Source: a bacterium
GTDB taxonomy: Bacteria > Joyebacterota > Joyebacteria > Joyebacterales > Joyebacteraceae
DNA length: 39,045 bases
Direction: 5' to 3'
Assembly (NCBI GenBank): GCA_025774935.1
Contig: JALGZK010000019.1
Coordinates: forward strand, 1-39,045
Shown here: positions 24,815-33,057 of the stretch, piece by piece
Layout: each line of letters starts with the position of its first letter
How positions within the stretch are numbered: the stretch's first letter is position 1
Notes under the pieces: generated by a model
Databases searched by the model: none
What the model saw: the letters and a program-made list of their open reading frames with translations, nothing else
What the model was told of the DNA's origin: nothing
Translations under genes and position numbers: made by a program

Positions 24815-24844
24815 AATCTACCACCGCCCGGGCGAATGGGTCAA
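24815..24844 (-). promoter_or_regulatory. Promoter for tRNA-Leu
   Basis: On the minus strand, TTGACC (24844-24839), an 18-bp spacer and TAGATT (24820-24815). It predicts a start about 12 nt before the mature 5' end. It lies divergent from the tRNA-Ala promoter at 24894-24921. Confidence 0.6.
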
Positions 24845-24893
24845 GGCGCTAGGCAAGGAAGGCACTCAGAGAGGTGTCTCGGCCAGTTTCCGC

Positions 24894-24921
24894 TTGACTG
24901 CGGCCCGAACGATGCTAGAAT
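24894..24921 (+). promoter_or_regulatory. Promoter for tRNA-Ala
   Basis: TTGACT (24894-24899), a 16-bp spacer and TAGAAT (24916-24921), about 50 nt upstream of the mature tRNA 5' end. Confidence 0.6.
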
Positions 24922-24977
24922 CCCACAGGCAAACCCGAAACGCATATCATCGAGATTCGCGCGAACGATACAAGCGT

Positions 24978-25054
24978 GGGGCCATAGCTCAGTTGGGATG
25001 AGCGCCTGACTGGCAGTCAGGAGGTCGCGGGTTCGATCCCCGCTGGCTCCACCA
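24978..25054 (+). tRNA. tRNA-Ala(GGC)
   Basis: Cloverleaf with acceptor GGGGCCA (24978-24984) and TGGCTCC (25044-25050). The G3:U70 wobble pair is present, which is the alanine identity element. The anticodon loop CTGGCAG gives anticodon GGC for codon GCC. CCA is encoded at 25052-25054. Confidence 0.96.
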
Positions 25055-25079
25055 CAGAGCGGGCCCCGAGGGGCCCTGA

Positions 25080-25116
25080 GGACGCCGGACGGCACGCTGC
25101 CGCCCGGCGTCCTTTT
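25080..25116 (+). terminator. Intrinsic terminator after tRNA-Ala
   Basis: GGACGCCGG (25080-25088) pairs with CCGGCGTCC (25104-25112) around an inner GGCA/TGCC stem. TTTT follows at 25113-25116. It begins 25 nt after the tRNA. Confidence 0.85.
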
Positions 25117-25172
25117 GTAACATTCGGGGTCCCCGTGGTCCTCCCGGGCTCTGAGAAAGCGAGGGAAGCGTA

Positions 25173-25213
25173 ACCAATTGGTCTTGACAGATTCTGGGAA
25201 TCTATGCTAGACT
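25173..25213 (+). promoter_or_regulatory. Promoter with two palindromes before the C25 peptidase
   Basis: TTGACA (25184-25189), an 18-bp spacer and TAGACT (25208-25213). The palindrome ACCAATTGGT (25173-25182) abuts the -35 box on its upstream side. The inverted repeat AGATTC-TGG-GAATCT (25189-25203) fills most of the spacer, a typical repressor position. The start near 25220 leaves a leader of about 200 nt. The rest of 25055-25418 holds only the tRNA-Ala terminator and this leader. Confidence 0.6.
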
Positions 25214-25418
25214 ATAGGTAGAAGTTGTGAATGTGGGGCAACAGCATCTGGACCGACGACAGCCCCTTCCCGAGAGCAGGAGTACGCCTCAACCGACACT
25301 GCTAAAGCTCGAACCGACGGAAGTTGAACCAATGCCCGCAGAGCGGGCCGTCACGGAGGAGCTTGCAGTGAGAGGTTGGATCGCACTCCTGCTTTTGCGT
25401 AACGGGAGAGGGGCTGGC

Positions 25419-28400
25419 ATGAGACGTCACGTTCTCACCTGGATACTGGCCGTCGGCATCGTCGCCGCGGCGCAGGGTGGAGCGGCCCGGACTGGGGCAC
25501 GGGTCGCGCTCGATTCCGCGGACGTCGCGGTCGAGGACGTAGGAACCTACCAGAAGCTCACCATCGAAGGACTGACGAGCGGCGGAAACGCGGGCGAGCC
25601 CGCGCTTCCTTTCACGGTACTGCGCTTCGCGATTCCTGCCGATGCGCGCGTGGAAGACGTAGTCGCGACGTGGGTGGATGAGGAAGTCCTTCCGGGGACG
25701 TACCGGGTCGTTCCGGCGCAGCACGAGGTGCCGATCGGAGAGGCGGCCGAGTGGGTCGCTCCCGATCCCTCGATCTACGGGAGCGATGCGGCATTCCCTT
25801 CGAGCCGCGTGACGTACCTCGGGGACGGTTACCTGGGCGGTCACAGGATCGCCGCCGTGGCGGTCTATCCGCTCACGTACGCGCCGGCTTCGGGGACGCT
25901 CACACTCGCGCGCGACATCAGGGTCGAGCTTGAGCTCGCGCCCGGCGCCGACAGGGCTCAGCGCCGCGGTCGGATGACCTCCCGCTCGGAGGACCTCTAT
26001 CGGACCCTCGTCCAGAGCATCGTCGAGAACCCCGGTGACGTCGCGGCACGGCTCGGTGCGGTCGACGTGGTGGACGAGGTGGGTCCGGAGGGATTCCTCC
26101 CGCGCTACAGCCCGTCGCTCGAGGGGAGTCCGGTCGAGTACGTGATCGTGACGAGCGACGAGTTCGCGCCTCAGTTCCAGACGCTCGCGGACTCGAAGAC
26201 CAGGAAGGGCGTTCCGGCCGTTGTCCGGACGGTCTCGTGGATCGAGTCGAACTACCCGGGAGGCTGCGACACGGCCGAGCGAATCCGTCTCTTTCTCAAG
26301 GACGCGTTCTCCTCGTGGGGAACGACGTACGTTCTCATCGGCGGCGACACCGGCGTCGTCCCCATCAGATACGCGAGCTCCGAGTACTACGGCGGCGAGG
26401 AGATCCCGTCGGACCTCTACTACAGCGATCTCGACGGCAACTGGAACGCCGACGGGGACGACAAGTTCGGCGAGGCGTACATGTCGGTCGCGGTCCGGGG
26501 CGACAGCCTCGACCTGTATCCCGACGTGTTCGTCGGGAGGGCGCCCGTCGCGACCGCCGTGCAGGTGGAGAGCTTCCTGGCGAAGTGCGACGCGTACGAG
26601 CGGAGCGTGGACCCGGTCTCGGCCCAGCGGAACCTCTATCTGGCCGAGGTCGTCTTCCCCTACGACTGGGAGAACGGTCCTTACAGCCTCGACGGCGCCG
26701 CCGACGTAATCGAGCCGATACTGCCAAACGTGGCCGGGTCGGTGTCGAACGTCAGGCTCTACGCGAACACCGCGGAGTTCCCGGACGCGCATCTGCTCGG
26801 CGCCCCGGCTGCGCTCGACTCGCTCGACGCCGGGTACAACGTCGTCGTGCACGTCGGGCACGGGAACAAGGACGTCATCAGAGTCAACAAGAACAACTAC
26901 ATCACGATGCCGGACGTCTCCGATCTCTCGAACGGGATCGAGCGGTCGTCCGTCATGTGGATGCTCGACTGCACGTCGGTTGCGGTGGACTACGACTGCA
27001 TCGGCGAGAGGGCGATGAACAACCAGAACGGAGGCGCTGCGGCCGTCTTCGGGCCGACGCGCTACGCGTTCCCCGCCACCCTGAGCAACTACCTCGCCGA
27101 CTGGATCGATCTCCTGTACCAGCAGGGCGTGACCGACATCGGCGCCCTCTGCGCAACGGCCAAGGCGCTCCACGCCCATCCGGAGGAGTCGGAACACGAG
27201 AACCCCAGCCGGTGGACCCAGTTCACGACCGTCCTCCTCGGGGATCCGGAACTCCAGATCTGGAGGGGACGCCCGTCGAACCTGAACGTCGCGCACGTCT
27301 CCTCGATGGCGGTTGGCGAGTCGAATCTCGTCGTGACCGTCACCGGCTCCGGCCCGGTAGAGGGGGCGCTCGTGTGCGCGTCGAAAGACGGCGACGTCTA
27401 CGCGCGCGGAACGACCGATGCGTCGGGACAGGTCGTCCTCGACGTCACTCCGACCACGACCGGCACCATCGACGTCACCGCGTCGGCCTCCGACCACTTC
27501 ATCCGCGAGACGCAGCTCTCCGTCGTCCCCGCTTCCGGGCCGTTCGTCCACCTCCTCACGGCCGCGCCGAACGACGCGGCGGGCGGGAGTGTCGGGAACG
27601 GCAACGGCATGATCGAACCCGGCGAGACGGTCGAGCTCGACGTCGAGATCAGAAACGGCGGAACCGGACTCGCCACCGCAGTGACAGCGGTCCTCTGCTC
27701 GACGGATCCGTACGTGACCATCGAGTCGGACACGGCGATCGTGGGAGACGTCGCCGCAGGAACGATCGTCCCTGTCGACGGCGCCTTCCGCATCAGCGTC
27801 GACCCCTCCTGTCCGAACGAGCACGACCTCGCGCTCACGGTCGACTTCGGCGCGACCGGGTCCGAGGATCTCACGCTCCGCGTATATCGGCCCGACCTGA
27901 CGAACCTGTACGTTCGGTTCGACGACTCGATGGGGAACGGGAATGGCGTGCCGCAGCCTGGCGAGTCGGTCGAGCTCATCGTCGACGTCTGGAACGATGG
28001 TAACGGCGACGCGGAAGACGTCACCGGCACTCTCCGGTACCCGGAGCACCACGCGACGGTCATCGAGAGCACCGCGTCGTGGGGCGGTGTTCCCGCGGGC
28101 TCGACTGTGGAGGGTGGCACAGGCTTCAGGTTCTTCGTGAACCAGTCGATCGCCGGCACGTTCGAGCTGACCCTGACCGACAGATACGGCGTGAGCTGGA
28201 CCTCGTCGATCGACGCCGTCGCACCCGAGGTCCCGGCTGACCTCACGGGCAGGGTGAGGGGCACCACGATCGAGCTCTCGTGGCTGCCTGCAGGCGACCC
28301 CGACCTCCGCGGCTACGACGTCTACAGATCGGAGAGCGAGTTCGGGCCGTTCGGGCGCGTCAACGACGCGATCGTCGAGGGCACGGCCTTCTTCGCCGAC

Positions 28401-30137
28401 CACGGACTCGCCGAGAACAGCCTCTATCATTACTACGTGACCGCCGTCGACGCCTCCGGCAACGAGAGCGCCGGCTCCGCGGTCCTCTCGATCAGCACGA
28501 ACCCGCCGAGCCAGACCGGCTGGCCGCTCGGCACGGGCGCGGGGATGTACGCGAGCCCCGCTGTCGCTGACATCGACGGCGACGGCGTTCTCGAGATCGT
28601 GATGCCCTCGGAGCACATCTATGCGTGGCACGGCGACGGGTCGGAGGTCAGGGACGGCGACGGCGACCCGCGGACGGTGGGCATCTTCGAGGACGACGGC
28701 ACGGGCGGGTACCGCAGCTCCGCGGCGATCGGCGAGCTCGACGGCGATCCGGGCGTTGAGATCGTGTGCGCCGCCTGGGGAGACGTCGGAACGCCCGAGG
28801 AACCGTTCTTCGAGGTCTACGCCTGGAACGGCGAGGACGGAACGGTCGTGCCCGGGTGGCCTGTCGGAACGTCGAAGTTCTGCTGGGCCAGTCCCGCGCT
28901 CGCCGATCTGAACGGTGACGGACTCGCCGAGGTGATCATCCCGAGCGCCGACGGCTACCTCTACTGCTGGACCGGCGACGGCTCCGAGCTCATCGACGGC
29001 GACGGCAACCCGTCGACGACCGGCAGGTTCGCCTGGCTCGGAGACCGGTGGGTCTACGGATCTCCCGCGGTCGCCGATCTCGACGGCGACCTCTCGCTCG
29101 AGATCGTGCAGCCCGGCAAGGACGGCAACATCCACGCGTTCCACGCGGACGGCACGGTCGTGGACGGCTGGCCCGTGAACGTCGGTGCGCGCTCCTTCTG
29201 CTCTCCCGCGATCGGAGACGTCGACGGCGACGGCGAGCTCGAGATCGCGGTCGGCTCCAACCTCGAGCAGGTGTGGCTGCTCGAGGCGGACGGCACGATC
29301 ATGGACGGATGGCCGCGCGGCCTCTTCCTGAACGGTGACTTCCCGCCGTCCCCGGTCCTCGCGGACCTGACCGACGACGGTTTCCTCGAGGTGGTGCTCG
29401 TCGGCTCGGACGGCGAGGTGGTCGTGCGTGACTACACCGGCCAGACGCTGCCCGGGTGGCCTCGGAATCTCGGGAGCTTCACGATGTCGAGCCCCGCGGT
29501 CGCCGACATCGACGGCGATCCCGGAATGGAGATCGTGGTCGGGGCCAACGACGGCCGCATCTACGGATTCGACTCCGACGGGGAGCCCCTGCGCGGGTGG
29601 CCGATCCAGATGGAGGCGGACGTCCACGGTTCGCCCTGCGTGACCGACCTCGACGGTGACGGCGACAACGAGGTCGTGGTCGGCACCATGGACGTGTACG
29701 TCTACGTCTGGGACTGCGCCGGCAACTACGACAACGGCGACGGGGTGCTCTGGGGGACCTTCCTCCACGACCAGTGGCGGACCCAGTACTACGACTTCAC
29801 GCTCCCGACGGGTGTCGACGACGACTGGGGCGACTGGGGCGAAGGTACCAGGCTCGTGCTCGAGCAGAACAGCCCGAACCCCTTCAACCCGTCGACCGAG
29901 ATCTCCTTCGCCGTGCCGCAGCCGACCGGGCAGCCGGTGCACGCGAACCTCACGATCTTCAGCGTGGACGGACGCCTCGTGAAGGTGCTCGTCGACGATC
30001 CGCTTCCCGGCGGGAAGACGTCGGTCGTGTGGGACGGGACCGACGGGAACGGCAGGCGCGTCGCCTCCGGAGTGTACTTCTACCGTCTGACCGTCGGCGG
30101 CGACTCGGAGAGCAGGAAGATGACGTTACTCAAGTAG
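25419..30137 (+). CDS. Secreted gingipain-like C25 cysteine peptidase with FG-GAP propeller and FlgD-like sorting domain
   Basis: The ATG at 25419 begins a signal peptide (MRRHVLTWILAVGIVAAAQG). A GTG at 25368 with a stronger ribosome site (GGAGGA) is in frame and remains possible. Domains of the 1572-residue product: C25 propeptide (about 30-210); caspase-like C25 catalytic domain (about 230-610) with His481 in VHVGHG and Cys518 in WMLDCTS; an Ig-like domain (620-705); two CARDB-like domains opening with GNGNG-PGE (724-830, 837-930); fibronectin III (937-1027); eight FG-GAP repeats of the SPAVADIDGDG type with Ca-binding acids (1040-1430); and a FlgD Ig-like C-terminus starting NSPNPFNPSTE (about 1485-1572). 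That tail is a sorting signal in FCB bacteria. The protein is probably surface-bound or released and cleaves extracellular proteins. It is a single-gene unit. Confidence 0.9.
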   Translation: MRRHVLTWILAVGIVAAAQGGAARTGARVALDSADVAVEDVGTYQKLTIEGLTSGGNAGEPALPFTVLRFAIPADARVEDVVATWVDEEVLPGTYRVVPAQHEVPIGEAAEWVAPDPSIYGSDAAFPSSRVTYLGDGYLGGHRIAAVAVYPLTYAPASGTLTLARDIRVELELAPGADRAQRRGRMTSRSEDLYRTLVQSIVENPGDVAARLGAVDVVDEVGPEGFLPRYSPSLEGSPVEYVIVTSDEFAPQFQTLADSKTRKGVPAVVRTVSWIESNYPGGCDTAERIRLFLKDAFSSWGTTYVLIGGDTGVVPIRYASSEYYGGEEIPSDLYYSDLDGNWNADGDDKFGEAYMSVAVRGDSLDLYPDVFVGRAPVATAVQVESFLAKCDAYERSVDPVSAQRNLYLAEVVFPYDWENGPYSLDGAADVIEPILPNVAGSVSNVRLYANTAEFPDAHLLGAPAALDSLDAGYNVVVHVGHGNKDVIRVNKNNYITMPDVSDLSNGIERSSVMWMLDCTSVAVDYDCIGERAMNNQNGGAAAVFGPTRYAFPATLSNYLADWIDLLYQQGVTDIGALCATAKALHAHPEESEHENPSRWTQFTTVLLGDPELQIWRGRPSNLNVAHVSSMAVGESNLVVTVTGSGPVEGALVCASKDGDVYARGTTDASGQVVLDVTPTTTGTIDVTASASDHFIRETQLSVVPASGPFVHLLTAAPNDAAGGSVGNGNGMIEPGETVELDVEIRNGGTGLATAVTAVLCSTDPYVTIESDTAIVGDVAAGTIVPVDGAFRISVDPSCPNEHDLALTVDFGATGSEDLTLRVYRPDLTNLYVRFDDSMGNGNGVPQPGESVELIVDVWNDGNGDAEDVTGTLRYPEHHATVIESTASWGGVPAGSTVEGGTGFRFFVNQSIAGTFELTLTDRYGVSWTSSIDAVAPEVPADLTGRVRGTTIELSWLPAGDPDLRGYDVYRSESEFGPFGRVNDAIVEGTAFFADHGLAENSLYHYYVTAVDASGNESAGSAVLSISTNPPSQTGWPLGTGAGMYASPAVADIDGDGVLEIVMPSEHIYAWHGDGSEVRDGDGDPRTVGIFEDDGTGGYRSSAAIGELDGDPGVEIVCAAWGDVGTPEEPFFEVYAWNGEDGTVVPGWPVGTSKFCWASPALADLNGDGLAEVIIPSADGYLYCWTGDGSELIDGDGNPSTTGRFAWLGDRWVYGSPAVADLDGDLSLEIVQPGKDGNIHAFHADGTVVDGWPVNVGARSFCSPAIGDVDGDGELEIAVGSNLEQVWLLEADGTIMDGWPRGLFLNGDFPPSPVLADLTDDGFLEVVLVGSDGEVVVRDYTGQTLPGWPRNLGSFTMSSPAVADIDGDPGMEIVVGANDGRIYGFDSDGEPLRGWPIQMEADVHGSPCVTDLDGDGDNEVVVGTMDVYVYVWDCAGNYDNGDGVLWGTFLHDQWRTQYYDFTLPTGVDDDWGDWGEGTRLVLEQNSPNPFNPSTEISFAVPQPTGQPVHANLTIFSVDGRLVKVLVDDPLPGGKTSVVWDGTDGNGRRVASGVYFYRLTVGGDSESRKMTLLK

Positions 30138-30220
30138 ACACGCGAACCGTCTGACCGGCCGGGGCGGCTGCCCCCCTCTCCGCCGCTCCGGTCCAGGCGG
30201 TTCGCTCGAAGGGATGGACG

Positions 30221-30252
30221 AAGGGCCCCGCTGCGCGGGGCCCTTTCTCGTT
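30221..30252 (+). terminator. Terminator of the C25 peptidase gene
   Basis: AAGGGCCCCGC (30221-30231) pairs perfectly with GCGGGGCCCTT (30235-30245) around a 3-nt loop. TCTCGTT follows. Confidence 0.85.
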
Positions 30253-30294
30253 GGGGATCGCTGCGCCTCGCGCGGACCCCGTGGTCTTCCGTGA

Positions 30295-30348
30295 TTGCAC
30301 ACTCCGGCCAGTCCTGATAGGCTATCCTTAGTGAATTGTGTTCAATTC
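30295..30348 (+). promoter_or_regulatory. Promoter and 5' inverted repeat before the fibre-PAAR pair
   Basis: TTGCAC (30295-30300), a 17-bp spacer and TAGGCT (30318-30323). GAATTG-TGTT-CAATTC (30333-30348) lies at or just after the predicted start site. This is a position for an operator or a leader hairpin. The leader to the ATG at 30404 is about 75 nt. Confidence 0.45.
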
Positions 30349-30403
30349 GCAGCCAGCCGCGAGCGGGGCGCTTGCGGCGCGTACTCAAGAGGAGGGCGGG
30401 AAG

Positions 30404-32521
30404 ATGAGACGGGTCCTTCTGATTGCGCTGGTCGCCGCGTGTGCGGCACTCCCCGGAGCCGGCATCTCGGCCATCCCGGAGACGATCAGCTTCCAGGGTG
30501 TTCTCAGGGACGCCGCCGGGGAGATCGTCCCCGATGGGCCCTACGAGATTCAGTTCATGCTCTACGACGCCGAACAGGGCGGAGACATGCTCTGGGAGGA
30601 GATGCAGACGCTCGAGGTGACCGACGGCGTCTTCAACGCGATCCTCGGGAGCATGATGCCGTTCGCGATGGACTTCGCGGACCAGTACTGGCTGAGCGTC
30701 GCGATCATGGGGGAGCCCGAGCTCGAGCCCCGTGTCGCGCTCTCCTCGAGCCCGTACGCGCTTCGCGCGAACTTCGCCAACTTCGGCCAGGACTCCGACT
30801 GGACGATCGCGGGCGGCGACGTCTATCGCCTCATGGGGAACGTGGGGATTCGGACGAGCGCGCCGGGATACGCGCTCGACGTCGCCGATACGGCCCGGGT
30901 GAACGCGCTCAGGTTGCCTACCGGAGCCACCGACGGCGCCGTCCTCACGTCGAACGCCGCCGGCGACGCGACGTGGCAGGTGCCCTCCTCGGGCGGAATG
31001 GGAGGCGCGGGGACGACGGGTTCCATTCCGGTATTCGTCGCTCCCACCACGCTCGGGAACTCGGTCCTGTTCGAGAACCTCGGCAACGTCGGCACCGGGA
31101 CCGTCTATCCCGCGGCGGCGATCGAGGTCCGCGGAGACGACCGTGGCGTCAGGACGACGTCGGCGGACTCGCTCTTCATGGCGGAGATGAGGTACGACGC
31201 GATTTGGGGACCGCTTCTGCAGGGTGTCATACAGCACATGCCGCCGACGCTCACGCTCGACGCTTTCTCGCCTGGCGTGGGCGACGCCGGAACGATCATC
31301 CTCGGGAAGATGGGGGACGCCGTCGGAATCGGAACGACCACCCCGGGCTCGAGGCTCGAGGTGATCGGGGCGATCAACAGCAAGGACAGCGCCGGCGAGA
31401 ACACGAGGGTCACGATGCGCGGTTACTCGCAGCACGGGGTCCTCAACATCGTCTACGCGGAAGAGGGGAAGGGGCTCAGGTTTCAGACCGACGGTGAGAC
31501 ACGGATGCTCATGAGGAAGGACGGGAACATCGGCATAGGGACGATGAGCCCCGAGAGGCTGCTCGATGTGGCGGGAACGGCTCGGATGGAGGGCTTCGAG
31601 CTGACCACGGGCGTCGCCGAGGGCAACGTACTCATGTCCGACAGTCTGGGTGTGGGTTCGTGGAAGTCGCTCGGGAGCCTCGGGTTCACGCTCGACGACG
31701 CGTACGACGGAGGTGGCGGGGGAGCCGGGAGGACGATCGTGGCCGATTCGGGATCGGTCTACGTCTCGGGTCCGGACGGCCTCACGGTCGACGGCAAGGT
31801 CGGGATAGGCCTCACGAATCCCAACAAGAAACTGTACGTCCACGAGTCGCAGGAGGGCCTCGTGTACCCGCTCAAGCTCCACAACGCAGAGCACTACCCG
31901 GACGTCTCGGTCGGGATTCTCTTCGCGGTGGAGGGTGACAACGTTCCAGACGAGCCGGATACCACCGCGGGCAAAGGTGCCCTCGTCTACGAGATGACGG
32001 ACACCGGCGGCAGGGGAGACTTCCACTTCCTGCAGAACACGGAGTCTGCCTGGGAGCGCAATCCAGCGATCGAAGACGCCGTCATGACGATCCAGAACGA
32101 CGGGGACGTCGGGATCGGGACGACCGATCCCGTGTCGACGTTCGAGGTCGCAGGCGACATGACGATCGTCGACGACGATGTCACAATAGAGACCAGCGGG
32201 GAGACCGTTACCATCACCGTGGGAACACACACGACCGTAACGATTGATCGCCAGGAAGGTGTGATAATCGAGAGCGACTCGATCGAGATTGTGTCGACCG
32301 GCAACCTCGATCTAACGGCCGCGGACGCGATCAACATCAACTCACCGGACATCAACGTCCAGACCCAGACGTTCGACCTCAACGCGACCACGCGCGCTGA
32401 CATCGCGGCCGGCGCCATGATCGACGTGGGAGCGCCCAACATCAACGTTCACGGCGTCGAGGTCTTCGTCACCGGCGCCGGCTTCGTGGACGTCAACGGC
32501 GGCCTGATCACGCTCAACTAG
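30404..32521 (+). CDS. Sec-exported fibre protein ending in a VgrG/gp5-like beta-spike
   Basis: The 705-residue product starts at an ATG behind GAGGAGGGCGGG, with a signal peptide cleaved near GIS-AIP. Residues 24-122 form a beta-sandwich found in FCB secreted fibres (ISFQGVLRDAAGEIVPDGPY through SSSPYALRA). The middle carries repeated tail-fibre motifs of the VGIGTTTP-x-LEV type near residues 146, 229, 306, 378, 466 and 569. The last 115 residues (588-705) are an unbroken series of short beta strands with about 8-residue periodicity (IEIVSTGN, LDLTAADA, ININSPDI) ending LITLN. This resembles the triple beta-helix tip of VgrG or T4 gp5, not the usual S74 chaperone domain. It is probably a trimer, exported and exposed. 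The next gene encodes a PAAR tip protein. Function is inferred only from architecture. Confidence 0.75.
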   Translation: MRRVLLIALVAACAALPGAGISAIPETISFQGVLRDAAGEIVPDGPYEIQFMLYDAEQGGDMLWEEMQTLEVTDGVFNAILGSMMPFAMDFADQYWLSVAIMGEPELEPRVALSSSPYALRANFANFGQDSDWTIAGGDVYRLMGNVGIRTSAPGYALDVADTARVNALRLPTGATDGAVLTSNAAGDATWQVPSSGGMGGAGTTGSIPVFVAPTTLGNSVLFENLGNVGTGTVYPAAAIEVRGDDRGVRTTSADSLFMAEMRYDAIWGPLLQGVIQHMPPTLTLDAFSPGVGDAGTIILGKMGDAVGIGTTTPGSRLEVIGAINSKDSAGENTRVTMRGYSQHGVLNIVYAEEGKGLRFQTDGETRMLMRKDGNIGIGTMSPERLLDVAGTARMEGFELTTGVAEGNVLMSDSLGVGSWKSLGSLGFTLDDAYDGGGGGAGRTIVADSGSVYVSGPDGLTVDGKVGIGLTNPNKKLYVHESQEGLVYPLKLHNAEHYPDVSVGILFAVEGDNVPDEPDTTAGKGALVYEMTDTGGRGDFHFLQNTESAWERNPAIEDAVMTIQNDGDVGIGTTDPVSTFEVAGDMTIVDDDVTIETSGETVTITVGTHTTVTIDRQEGVIIESDSIEIVSTGNLDLTAADAININSPDINVQTQTFDLNATTRADIAAGAMIDVGAPNINVHGVEVFVTGAGFVDVNGGLITLN

Positions 32522-32534
32522 CGGGGGTCTTACC

Positions 32535-32894
32535 ATGAGAAACACACTCAGGATTCTGGCACTCGCCCTCGTTCTCGGCGCGCTCGCGGCGGCATTGGCG
32601 ATGGGCGCGCCAGCGTCGAGGGTCGGCGACATGCACACGTGCCCCCTGTTCGAGCCACCCGGCATCCCGCACGTGGGCGGCCCCATCCTCCTGGGTGACC
32701 CCACGGTCCTGATCTGCGGGCATCCGGCCGCCCGTCTGGGCGATCCGGCGCAGTGCGTCGGTCCTGTCGATTCGATCGCGGGGGGCTCCGGCAGCGTTCT
32801 CATTGGCGGCCTCCCGGCGGCGCGGCAGGGGGACCCGTCCGCGCACGGCGGAGTTGTGGTCGCGGGCTGCCCGACCGTCCTCATCGGGCCGTAG
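32535..32894 (+). CDS. Sec-exported PAAR-domain protein
   Basis: The 119-residue product lies 13 nt after the fibre gene, with GCGGGGG as a weak ribosome site. It has a clear signal peptide (MRNTLRILALALVLGALAAA, cleavage near MGA or APA). The remainder is a single PAAR domain: ASRVGDMHTCP (about 27-37), VLICGHPAARLGD (about 58-70), SVLIGGLPAARQGD (about 87-100), AHGG and VAGCPTVLIGP at the end. The usual zinc ligands (His and Cys in HTC, the later His in AHGG and the Cys in AGC) are present. PAAR proteins form the conical tip on VgrG/gp5 spikes of T6SS, phage tails and eCIS. Those copies lack signal peptides because the spike is assembled in the cytoplasm. Here tip and spike-like fibre are both exported and cotranscribed. 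Confidence 0.88.
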   Translation: MRNTLRILALALVLGALAAALAMGAPASRVGDMHTCPLFEPPGIPHVGGPILLGDPTVLICGHPAARLGDPAQCVGPVDSIAGGSGSVLIGGLPAARQGDPSAHGGVVVAGCPTVLIGP

Positions 32895-33017
32895 CCGGGC
32901 CGAGCCGGGGGACTCCCTCGTGGCCCGGTCCGGCCGGGCCCGCCCGCCTGCTGCGTGCTGGCCGCCAGGTCGGCACCGCTGAAGGCTCCCTCCAGTCCGG
33001 GCGTGTACGCATCGGGG

Positions 33018-33046
33018 TGGACACGCGGTCATCACGGGCTTAGACT
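33018..33046 (+). promoter_or_regulatory. Promoter for the P1B ATPase
   Basis: TGGACA (33018-33023), a 17-bp spacer and TAGACT (33041-33046). The predicted start is near 33053, directly before the palindrome at 33058-33078. Confidence 0.55.
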
Positions 33047-33057
33047 CGTCCATGTCT

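Noticed and set aside
24597-25054. tRNA pair considered as an integration (attachment) site of a mobile element
   Set aside because: Both tRNAs are intact with encoded CCA. No integrase gene and no direct repeat of a tRNA 3' end is visible in the window.
28540-29700. Tandem-repeat-like DNA in the C25 gene considered as a DNA repeat or CRISPR
   Set aside because: Repetition is at protein level (FG-GAP repeats about 45-55 residues long, divergent at the DNA level). There are no constant repeats with unique spacers.
25302-29942. 1546-codon open frame on the minus strand
   Set aside because: It is antisense to the C25 peptidase, with Arg/Val/Asp/His-rich composition and no domain. It is a codon-bias shadow despite its length.
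30404-32894. Interpretation of the fibre-PAAR pair as part of a prophage tail or T6SS island
   Set aside because: No tail tube, sheath, baseplate, integrase or TssB/C gene is nearby, both proteins have Sec signal peptides and base composition matches the neighbours. A distant locus cannot be excluded.
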